Positions 23,134 through 30,034 of a stretch of DNA of 30,034 bases are shown here, piece after piece. The notes below the pieces were generated by a model, which did no database searches, was not told the DNA's origin, and saw only the letters and a list, made by a program, of their open reading frames with translations. Source of the stretch: Lachnospiraceae bacterium (GTDB taxonomy: Bacteria > Bacillota > Clostridia > Lachnospirales > Lachnospiraceae). The stretch lies in assembly GCA_009787745.1 (NCBI GenBank), contig WQST01000001.1, forward strand, positions 8,071 through 38,104. The letters run 5' to 3'. The translations under genes and the position numbers were made by a program. Positions within the stretch are counted from its first letter, which is position 1. The number at the start of each line of letters is the position of its first letter.

Positions 23134-23589
23134 TTACTCACCTTCTTTCTTTTCATTTAAGATATCATAAATCGGAAACTTTACCTCATATTGCTTGTCT
23201 TCCAAAATAACCTGACATGCTTTTCTCGTCACGGCATTGACAATAATCGGCCCTTTTAAATTGACAGACATTGTTTTGATGTCCTTCGGTACGGTTAATG
23301 TCACCAAAATTAACATCTCGTTATCAACGAGATTACCGATTGGCCCGAATAAATCATCATCAATCACCGGATTGTAATCAGGAACAACAATCAGCGGATC
23401 CATCACAGGCATCGCAAATCCTGTCTCTTGTAATGATTGGAGCCAATGAACATTTCCTGCTCCTTTTTCGTCGTCATGGACGAGGGCGAAATCATTCAAA
23501 TCAGGGAATCCGATGATTCCGGCGGGAAAATTGATGATTTTTTGTTCATTAATCTCGATTTCACCAAAGTTTTTGGTTTCGATTATCAT
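23134..23589 (-). CDS. fliW: Flagellar assembly factor FliW, CsrA antagonist
   Basis: 151 residues. The N-terminus IIETKNFGEIEINEQKIINFPAGIIGFPDLNDFALV and the middle MPVMDPLIVVPDYNPVIDDDL and VTVPKDIKTMSVNLKGPIIVN match FliW throughout. Established in B. subtilis: FliW binds either flagellin or CsrA; when flagellin has been exported, free FliW binds CsrA and releases flagellin translation. The gene follows flgL and precedes csrA directly. The ATG at 23589 has GGAGGTG upstream. Together with csrA, flagellins and fliS in this window, the complete switch is present. Confidence 0.96.
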   Translation of the reverse strand: MIIETKNFGEIEINEQKIINFPAGIIGFPDLNDFALVHDDEKGAGNVHWLQSLQETGFAMPVMDPLIVVPDYNPVIDDDLFGPIGNLVDNEMLILVTLTVPKDIKTMSVNLKGPIIVNAVTRKACQVILEDKQYEVKFPIYDILNEKKEGE

Positions 23590-23637
23590 TTAACACCTCC
23601 TGCATCGCAAGCTTACTTGCGACTCCATTTTCTTACA

Positions 23638-25224
23638 TTAAATATAATTCATTAATGATGTCTGCATAATTTTACCTGTCGCCATCAAAGCGGCATTATA
23701 CGATAACTCCGTGCTGTTAAGCTTAATCGCGATTTCGGCGATATCAACGTCTTCATTCTCCGACTTAAGAACTTCAAATGTCGTTTTCTGTGACATTAAG
23801 CGATTACTGATTAAGTCTAAACGCGCACTGCGGGTACCGGCATCAGTAACGGCGATATTTAGGTCATCCAGAGCTTTTTGCATTACCGTAATCGATTTCT
23901 CGAACATCTGATGAACATTCTGGCGAATATAGTCATAAGCTTTCGAAAGTGCATCAAGTTGCTTTTGAACCATATCATACTCAGGCGAACCTTCTGTTAT
24001 GCCGTCAAATACTCTTCTGAAATCATCAAGAGTAGCTTGAATCGCCATTAAATCTCTGACTGCTAAATCCAAATCATCAACATTTCGATCCATCGTATGT
24101 TGGAAAATTTCATCAGCACGAGTATTAATCCTGATTCTCTGATTATATCCTACATCATATTCGATGATTTGTCTATTCTCTTCTCCACTTAAATATTCAG
24201 TATTATAAGGAATTACTTTCGTTGTACCGTCTGCTTTATTTTCAGTCGATACACAGGCAAAATAATGTTCCGGCCGAAGATCGCCTTCAAGCCATTTGCT
24301 CTTTTCATAAGTAACACGAATTTCTGTGCCTGCATCAACCTTATCTTTTATCTGACTTTTATAAAAATTATCCGAAAAAACAATTTCACCTGTTTCCGGA
24401 ATTAATATACAATTTGCAAGCGGACCAAGCGGGCCATCCTTTACCAATTGGAATGGGTCAGGATTGTTATTGATAGATATAATCGCGGGGACAATCGTTT
24501 CGAGAGTACCTGTTGAGGGATCCACAAATGTAATCACAGTGTTGCCGACATCATCGCTTATCTTGTCATATGATAGACGCAGACGCCAAATATCGACATT
24601 CTCTACCATCTGCTCATTAATCTCAGGATTCATCATACCGTCGAAATCCAAATAATTAGTTTTGTTAAGATTAGCAATATCTTTTAAGTCGGTATAATTA
24701 ATCTGATCAAATTTAGTAATATTAAGCTGTTCGGTAATACTATAAGTAAGATCCTGCTTCAAGACATCCTTCGTAAAGCTAAGAGTCGTTTCCGTTCTGA
24801 ATCCCGTAAAAATATATCGCCCGGCGTAGTCAACATTAGCCGTCGCATAGACTTCATCACGCAGGGATTTAATCTGCTCCATGATAATATTAAGCTCCAC
24901 AGGGGTTAAGTCTTTATTAGCGGCTTTTTGCATCTGCTTAATCAAACCGTTAGTGCCGCCAATAATTTCATTAGCTGTGCTTAGAGCATCTTCGGTAACA
25001 TTAAGCCAAGCGGCGGCATCTTTGGCATTTCGGTCATGGTACTGGGTGATTTCCGAGACACTGGTTCGCAGACGTAAGGCGCGGATGGCAATAATCGGGT
25101 CGTCGGACGGACGGGTTAACTTTTTCTGGGTAGACATATTGGTACTTAATTTATCCTGCAAAATCTTATTATTGTTAATATTATACAGGGAATTATTCTG
25201 CATGATCTTGTTAGTCATTCTCAT
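23638..25224 (-). CDS. flgL: Hook-filament junction protein FlgL (HAP3), enlarged
   Basis: 528 residues, against about 300 in B. subtilis. The N-terminus (MRMTNKIMQNNSLYNINNNK, then QKKLTRPSDDPIIAIRALRLRT) and the C-terminal helices (NRLMSQKTTFEVLKSENEDVDIAE, then LNSTELSYNAALMATGKIM) are flagellin-like D0/D1. The extra length is in the middle (about residues 120-360), which holds the AGRYIFTGFRTET motif and a beta-rich region. FlgL joins the hook-associated FlgK to the filament. It follows flgK with its own sigma-28-like promoter. The ATG at 25224 has an AAGG ribosome site 8 nt upstream. Confidence 0.93.
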   Translation of the reverse strand: MRMTNKIMQNNSLYNINNNKILQDKLSTNMSTQKKLTRPSDDPIIAIRALRLRTSVSEITQYHDRNAKDAAAWLNVTEDALSTANEIIGGTNGLIKQMQKAANKDLTPVELNIIMEQIKSLRDEVYATANVDYAGRYIFTGFRTETTLSFTKDVLKQDLTYSITEQLNITKFDQINYTDLKDIANLNKTNYLDFDGMMNPEINEQMVENVDIWRLRLSYDKISDDVGNTVITFVDPSTGTLETIVPAIISINNNPDPFQLVKDGPLGPLANCILIPETGEIVFSDNFYKSQIKDKVDAGTEIRVTYEKSKWLEGDLRPEHYFACVSTENKADGTTKVIPYNTEYLSGEENRQIIEYDVGYNQRIRINTRADEIFQHTMDRNVDDLDLAVRDLMAIQATLDDFRRVFDGITEGSPEYDMVQKQLDALSKAYDYIRQNVHQMFEKSITVMQKALDDLNIAVTDAGTRSARLDLISNRLMSQKTTFEVLKSENEDVDIAEIAIKLNSTELSYNAALMATGKIMQTSLMNYI

Positions 25225-25305
25225 AAAAATACCTTGCCTTTCAAGCGAAGTTATTTCGCTTTCGGGGCTTCCGTGCCTTTATATTTAGCATCCTTGCTAA
25301 TGTAT

Positions 25306-25333
25306 ATATCGGTTGATTGCTAAAAAGTGTTTA
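25306..25333 (-). promoter_or_regulatory. Internal sigma-28 promoter before flgL
   Basis: TAAA (25333-25330), 16-nt spacer, ACCGATAT (25313-25306) on the minus strand, 81 nt upstream of the flgL ATG. The TAA of this -35 element is also the stop codon of the second flgK. The spacer is one longer than in the other promoters. Confidence 0.65.
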
Positions 25334-27280
25334 TACCCCTGTCTGGAGAATTAAACGGTTGTATATCTCGCTAAATGTCTGAATCATTCTGGATGAAAGA
25401 TTGTAAGCATTCTGGAATTTGACCAGATTGACGGCTTCTTCGTCTTCATCAACACCCGAAATCGAATTTCTTTGATTATCGATCGCTTTGGAAAGCCCGC
25501 GATAGGTATCATAGAAAGTATTGGCATTACTGGCATTTAAGGCGATATCACCGAGTAACATCTGTAAAAAGTCCGTCGCGGTACCGTTTCTAAAGCTGAA
25601 CATTTCTTTACTGGTCAGAAGCTGGATCATTTTAGTAACCTGAACACATTGCTCAAAACCGTCAGAAGCGATGCTCTTAACTCCCAAGCGATCAGCGGTT
25701 TTGATTAATTCTTCATTTATCGCAATATTACCTGCCGTGATACCGTACAAGCCTTTGCCGTATGCCGCCAGAAGGTCGGTCGCGGCAAATTGACCGCCTG
25801 TTTTTATATTACCTGTGAAAACAAACGCACCTGCCGTCAAGCCATCGTATTCACCGGACGGAAAACCGTTTATTTGCTTAATTACATATAAATCGGGGCG
25901 CTCCGCCGCATTAAATGCCGGGTTGCCGAACGCATCCAAAGGCCCGCTGTACTCATAATCAGCATGAAAAATCGAGTTTACTTTTTCCGAAAAACCGCGA
26001 AGCCAAGCATTCATTTGCGTCATGTAATACGGAATACCCTGATAATTGACCGCTTCCCCGACGGCGGCTTCCCGCCCGATTTTCGAGGAATTGATAATTT
26101 CATCACACTTATCATTATCCATAATCAAGGTATATTGTGCGATTCCGCCGACTTCCTCATACTTCCAATCCTGGAAATAATAATACTGCCCGCCGATCAA
26201 AATTTTCCCGCCGCTGTCTGATAAATTGCAAAGCTTCATATCCATCAGGTTAACATCGTTTACTGCTATCGTCACGGATGAGGTCAGTTTTCCGTTATAT
26301 ACAAGCGTATCAATCTCCCTGACCCTGCCGTTAAAATAAAAACCGTTATTACCGTCGCGAAGCTCCACCAAACCGCGAAGGCGCCCTTTCATGGAAGCGC
26401 TTTGCAGTCCGAAATTATTACCGTTAGACCATTTAATATCAAAAAGCCCATCGATATCCGTCTGATTCTGCTTTTCGTAACTTCTTCTGGCTTCACAAGT
26501 CAAAGTATTATAATCATTGCCGAAGCAGAGAAGCTGTCCGCCATTAACTTTTACTGTATACATCGTGCCGCCTGTAAGTCTGGTCGGGTCATTCACATCA
26601 TAGAGGGGATACTCGTCAATCTCAACATCAACCAGCAAAGATAAACGGTCGATAAGTTTCTCCCGTTGGTCGCGAAGTTCATTGGCTGTTGTTCCGCTCA
26701 TTTCGATAGTATTGATCTGTTTATTAAGAATCGCCAGTTTTTCGGCGATTGAATTAATTTCGTCAACGGTTTGCTTAATTTCAAGATTCAAGTCGTTTTG
26801 CATCTCTTGCAAGTTTCCGTACATATTGTTAAAATAATCGGTCAGCGCTTTAAGCGAGGAAATATAGTTTGCTTTCGTCGTCGTGTCGCCCGGATTTTTG
26901 GTCATTTCTTCGAGAGCATTCGACATTCGGTTGAAAAGGGCATTAAAACCCGACACTCCGTCATCTTCAAAGTAATCCTCAAGCGTCCGCATATAATAAT
27001 GCTGAACTTCATATGTTCCTAAGCGGCTTTGATTATTCCAGTATTTAACATCATAGAAATGATTACGAACACGCTCGATCGCGATAACGTCAACACCTGC
27101 ACCTGCGCAGCCATAAGTAGCAAAAACGCGCAGGGGGTCATTCGCCTCCTGCACCACTTGCTGACGGCTGTATCCGACGGTCTGGGCATTGGCGATATTA
27201 TTCGCGGTTGTATTAAGCGCGGCATTGGCAGTTCTTAGACCGCTTCCCGAAATGTATAATCCGAAAAATTGTGAAGGCAT
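25331..27280 (-). CDS. flgK: Second FlgK-family hook-associated protein (HAP1)
   Basis: 649 residues from the ATG at 27280, chosen for a GAGGAG site 9 nt upstream and the normal FlgK N-terminus MPSQFFGLYISGSGLRTANA; the frame is open ten codons further. NTTANNIANAQTVGYSRQQV is the rod/hook-type N-terminal motif (Flg_bb_rod). The C-terminus ISGVDEDEEAVNLVKFQNAYNLSSRMIQTFSEIYNRLI is the FlgK C-terminal helix. It differs clearly from the FlgK just upstream (27297-28997), so it is an old paralogue and not a recent copy. The two are separated by 16 nt. Both would sit at the hook-filament junction; the division of labour is unknown. Confidence 0.92.
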   Translation of the reverse strand: MPSQFFGLYISGSGLRTANAALNTTANNIANAQTVGYSRQQVVQEANDPLRVFATYGCAGAGVDVIAIERVRNHFYDVKYWNNQSRLGTYEVQHYYMRTLEDYFEDDGVSGFNALFNRMSNALEEMTKNPGDTTTKANYISSLKALTDYFNNMYGNLQEMQNDLNLEIKQTVDEINSIAEKLAILNKQINTIEMSGTTANELRDQREKLIDRLSLLVDVEIDEYPLYDVNDPTRLTGGTMYTVKVNGGQLLCFGNDYNTLTCEARRSYEKQNQTDIDGLFDIKWSNGNNFGLQSASMKGRLRGLVELRDGNNGFYFNGRVREIDTLVYNGKLTSSVTIAVNDVNLMDMKLCNLSDSGGKILIGGQYYYFQDWKYEEVGGIAQYTLIMDNDKCDEIINSSKIGREAAVGEAVNYQGIPYYMTQMNAWLRGFSEKVNSIFHADYEYSGPLDAFGNPAFNAAERPDLYVIKQINGFPSGEYDGLTAGAFVFTGNIKTGGQFAATDLLAAYGKGLYGITAGNIAINEELIKTADRLGVKSIASDGFEQCVQVTKMIQLLTSKEMFSFRNGTATDFLQMLLGDIALNASNANTFYDTYRGLSKAIDNQRNSISGVDEDEEAVNLVKFQNAYNLSSRMIQTFSEIYNRLILQTGV

Positions 27281-27296
27281 TTCATTCTCCTCTTGA

Positions 27297-28997
27297 TTAG
27301 CCGTTGCCAAGCCGTGTTACAATATGTTCAAGCATTTCGCTGACAACGTTTATGTAACGGCTGGAAGCATTAAAAGCGTTTTGGAACATAATCATATTAC
27401 TAAGTTCTTCATCGGTCGATACACCGATTACCTGCTCTCTGGCATCGGCGACTTCATCAACGGTAATCTTCTGATTATTTAAGATTTCCCGTGATACCGA
27501 AGCTGAGTTCGCAACCTGAGCAACCATCGCATTATAGTAACCTGCCAAATTAACCTTCGTCTGGACATTCGGGTTTAGGGTATGCTCTTTATTTTCGAAT
27601 AATTCTTTTAGTTTCGTTACCGTTTCATTGTCATATTGCCCGTCTTCAAATTGAAAACCCAATAGTGTCGGGGCTTGGCGTAAATCTCCGTTGATAATGA
27701 TATTCGAAACCGTGAAAGGCTGATCGGGTGAAATCAGATTGAATATCTGCATATATTCACCGTAAGCATCCTTCATGTAAGCCGAATCATCTTTCGTTTT
27801 TCCTGCGGCAACGGCATCGTTTTCCGCTTTAATCGCGGCGTCACGCAAGATATCATTAATACCTACGACAACTTTATTAATCAACTGGTCGAACTGAGCC
27901 TGCATATTCATAATAACTGATTGCGAAATATGCAAATCGTAATGTATCCGATCTTCGGGGGTAAGGGTCGGGTCAAAATCGGGATGTGAAGGGTCGTGCC
28001 GATTGGGATCGGAACGCTGAATGTCTTCATAAGTGGCGCGGTGCGTACCGCGAGCCAATAACTTTGATTTGACCATGCCGATATCGGTATTCATATCCGC
28101 CGAAATCGTTTGACCTAAATTGAAAACCGCCGCTCCTTTGATATCGATTTGCTCATCGCCGAACATATCATAGTAAGTAGTAGCCAAAGTTCTCCAATAA
28201 GGTGTATAAAATCCTGTAATCGGATCGGCAAATAAAGAAATCTCGTTATACGAATCATGTTTAACGAAATCATTTCCTTCGAGTTTAATCGTAACATTGC
28301 CGTAGACATCATATTGATAAGAAATATCGGCATAACTTGCAAGTTCGTCAATTAAGCGGTCACGGATATCGCGCTGATCATTGGCACGTTCAACTTTACC
28401 GGCTTCAATACGCTGGATTTGAACGTTTAAATCAGTAATCCGTTTACCGATTTCATTAATTCGTTCAATATCTGTTTTGATGTTTTGATTTATATTGTTT
28501 TGATATTCGGCAAAACCGTCATAAACAGAAATAGCCCGCGTTACGAACTCGAAGCATCTTTGAACGAAGACACTCTGATTAGCCGCCTTCTCCGGTTCAT
28601 TCGCCAAATCCTGAACCGCTTTCCACAGATTATTAAGCGTCTTTTCGAAAGCCTCGCCGTCAAGTTCTTGCAAAAGATCCTCAACTTCTTCCAAAGTCGA
28701 GGTCGAAATTTCATAAAAAGCACTGCGGCCTGACTCTTTGCGGAAGGATTTATCCAAAAAGACATCACGTTGGGTTTTGGCTTCGGCATACAAAACGCCC
28801 AGCCCCAACTGCTGTCTGGCAATAGCGGAACCGGCGATCGAAATCGTGTTATATGGACGCGCACTTTGCATGACAATCTGTCTTACATACCCGGGGGTAC
28901 CCGCATTTGCCATGTTGTGTGATGTCGTGTTTAAGGCATTTTGGCTGGTTTGCAAACCTGATGTTCCAACGTATAAACTTCCCATTAATGAAGACAT
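27297..28997 (-). CDS. flgK: Hook-associated protein FlgK (HAP1)
   Basis: 566 residues from the ATG at 28997, with GAGGTGG 5 nt upstream; a GTG three codons earlier is possible. The N-terminus SSLMGSLYVGTSGLQTSQNA and NTTSHNMANAGTPGYVRQ are typical FlgK/flagellar-rod motifs, and the C-terminus ends EELSNMIMFQNAFNASSRYI followed by VVSEMLEHIV. The length is nearer to the usual (500-550) than the second copy. FlgK is the first junction protein placed on the hook after rod-hook completion. The gene follows flgN, its chaperone gene, by 21 nt. Confidence 0.94.
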   Translation of the reverse strand: MSSLMGSLYVGTSGLQTSQNALNTTSHNMANAGTPGYVRQIVMQSARPYNTISIAGSAIARQQLGLGVLYAEAKTQRDVFLDKSFRKESGRSAFYEISTSTLEEVEDLLQELDGEAFEKTLNNLWKAVQDLANEPEKAANQSVFVQRCFEFVTRAISVYDGFAEYQNNINQNIKTDIERINEIGKRITDLNVQIQRIEAGKVERANDQRDIRDRLIDELASYADISYQYDVYGNVTIKLEGNDFVKHDSYNEISLFADPITGFYTPYWRTLATTYYDMFGDEQIDIKGAAVFNLGQTISADMNTDIGMVKSKLLARGTHRATYEDIQRSDPNRHDPSHPDFDPTLTPEDRIHYDLHISQSVIMNMQAQFDQLINKVVVGINDILRDAAIKAENDAVAAGKTKDDSAYMKDAYGEYMQIFNLISPDQPFTVSNIIINGDLRQAPTLLGFQFEDGQYDNETVTKLKELFENKEHTLNPNVQTKVNLAGYYNAMVAQVANSASVSREILNNQKITVDEVADAREQVIGVSTDEELSNMIMFQNAFNASSRYINVVSEMLEHIVTRLGNG

Positions 28998-29018
28998 ATA
29001 TACCACCTCGAATGTTCG

Positions 29019-29537
29019 TCATTGTTTGGCGTCAAATCCTTTGGGTCCAACCCCGATAACACTGCCGTCATTATAGGCCGAGCGATCATAGTTCGCTGTT
29101 CCCGGGGCAGATTTCGAAGCCTGAAGGACATTCATTTCGAATTGAACCATTTCTAAAGCATTTTGGATTAACTCACCGTTTTGTTCGTTTACCTTTGCTA
29201 CATGCTTAACGATATTTTTCAATTTGTCATGAACTGCTGCCAATTTCTGTTGTTCTATGGGCTTAGGGCCCATAAAACCAATGATCGTTTTAAGATCAAG
29301 TTCTTTAACATCCGTGTTGATTACGCCGGCAATTTCATCCAAAGTCTTCTGCATGGTGGCATCAAGCTTATTGATTTTACTGACGAGCTGCTGTTCTTCA
29401 TCCGTGATTACAGCCAATTGATTTAAATCGCCGGTGATTATCACCGGCGTTTTTTTCATAGACAATCCGAGCAAGCTTTCATATTCTGCACTAATATTTT
29501 CCAGTACGTCAACTAGATTATCAATCAGACTTGCCAC
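29019..29537 (-). CDS. flgN: FlgN-family chaperone for FlgK/FlgL
   Basis: 172 residues, helical. ASLIDNLVDVLENISAEYESLLGLSMKKTPVII at the N-terminus, then EEQQLVSKINKLDATMQKTL and a long C-terminal helix (KHVAKVNEQNGELIQNALEM) follow the FlgN pattern (PF05130), ending in a flexible tail with YDRSAYNDG. FlgN keeps hook-associated proteins export-ready. The start is a GTG at 29537 with AAAGG about 12 nt upstream; I see no better start. It sits between flgM and flgK, the conserved order. Confidence 0.9.
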   Translation of the reverse strand: MASLIDNLVDVLENISAEYESLLGLSMKKTPVIITGDLNQLAVITDEEQQLVSKINKLDATMQKTLDEIAGVINTDVKELDLKTIIGFMGPKPIEQQKLAAVHDKLKNIVKHVAKVNEQNGELIQNALEMVQFEMNVLQASKSAPGTANYDRSAYNDGSVIGVGPKGFDAKQ

Positions 29538-29599
29538 GGAAAATCACGACCTTTCATTAAAATTAGATAAATTCGTCATTGCTGAATGGCATAACCTAA

Positions 29600-29872
29600 T
29601 TAAAATCCGGCTAATCTTTCAAGCAATTTATCGGCAAAATTATCGGTACTGACATCATAAGTACCATTCTGAACTTTTTCCTTAAGCGAAGCAATAATGT
29701 CTTCACGGATTTCAGCGGTATCTTTTATAGCCTGCTTGGCCACTGTGATATCCTTACCAACGCTGGAAATCTGGAGATTATCGGTTTTCGATACACCCTG
29801 CTTATTCTCTACCTTGTTCGTGTAGGCGGCTTTATATGTCTGTTGCACTTGTGTATAAGCTTCTATACGCAT
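29600..29872 (-). CDS. flgM: Anti-sigma-28 factor FlgM
   Basis: 90 residues, the usual size. The C-terminal half (VAKQAIKDTAEIREDIIASL followed by KEKVQNGTYDVSTDNFADKLLERL) is the sigma-binding region, with the conserved VxxGxYxVxxxxxAxKLL pattern. FlgM holds sigma-28 in the cytoplasm until the hook is complete and late proteins are released. The ATG at 29872 has a GAGAGGAGAC site. It opens the operon under its own sigma-28 promoter, which forms a negative loop on the late genes. Confidence 0.95.
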   Translation of the reverse strand: MRIEAYTQVQQTYKAAYTNKVENKQGVSKTDNLQISSVGKDITVAKQAIKDTAEIREDIIASLKEKVQNGTYDVSTDNFADKLLERLAGF

Positions 29873-29957
29873 ATATGTCTCCTCTCTTGACTCGAAGATT
29901 CTATCTCGACACTAAGATTCACTTAAGCCATATGTTATAGTTTCTTCTCTGAAATGA

Positions 29958-29984
29958 ATATCGGATAATTTCCCAAAGACTTTA
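29958..29984 (-). promoter_or_regulatory. Sigma-28 promoter of the flgM operon
   Basis: TAAA (29984-29981), exactly 15 nt, TCCGATAT (29965-29958) on the minus strand, 85 nt before the flgM ATG. It is the best match of the set and shares GCTAAAG...TCCGATAT with the proximal promoter of flagellin copy B. From 29985 to the window edge I see no gene. Confidence 0.87.
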
Positions 29985-30034
29985 GCGTTTTCGACGGAAA
30001 ATATAATTTTTTTACTATATCCGGTATACCATAA

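Overview
The window is AT-rich DNA from a Gram-positive, motile anaerobe of the Clostridia. A Lachnospirales-like relative is my best guess, from the flagellin and FlgK/FlgL/FliW/CsrA sequences, the strong AGGAGG-type ribosome sites and the gene order. Every gene I can support lies on the minus strand, so transcription runs from high to low coordinates and the layout below reads right to left. I see no tRNA, rRNA, CRISPR array, insertion sequence or origin.

Late flagellar block (about 29,984 to 17,762). A sigma-28 (FliA/SigD-type) promoter precedes flgM, flgN, two tandem flgK genes, flgL, fliW, csrA and a 49-residue protein, and the run ends at a strong intrinsic terminator at 22,716-22,737. 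A second sigma-28 promoter lies beside that terminator and starts flaG, fliD, fliS, a FlgN/FliT-like chaperone candidate and a CgeB-like glycosyltransferase. FliD and FlgL are unusually large.

Flagellin block (17,710 to 14,640). Two 293-residue flagellin genes, here called copy A (16,720-17,601) and copy B (14,702-15,583), each have sigma-28 promoters and a 3' hairpin. A RelB/DinJ-YoeB type toxin-antitoxin pair sits between them. The flagellin leaders contain several small perfect hairpins with GGA in the loop, the classic CsrA-binding arrangement, and csrA and its antagonist fliW are in the same window. One stretch (15,741-15,930) carries its own sigma-28-like promoter and two consecutive AGGA-loop hairpins. 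It could be a long leader or a CsrA-sequestering RNA.

Glycosylation island (14,585 to the left edge). At least nine genes encode glycosyltransferases or glycan enzymes: StrF-like, CgeB-like, GT92-like, GT2, a GT11 fucosyltransferase-like enzyme and a WbsX/GH99-like protein. Two paralogous helical proteins of unknown function each lie directly upstream of a StrF-like enzyme. The position beside the flagellins suggests the island builds the flagellin glycan (inference). An AAA ATPase with a C-terminal nuclease-like domain (DUF234 type) and its own near-consensus sigma-A promoter interrupts the island near the left edge.

How it fits together: FlgM would hold sigma-28 until the hook is complete. 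Sigma-28 then drives the hook-associated proteins, cap, chaperones and flagellins. FliW and CsrA would match flagellin translation to secretion through the leader hairpins. The glycosyltransferases would decorate flagellin before export.
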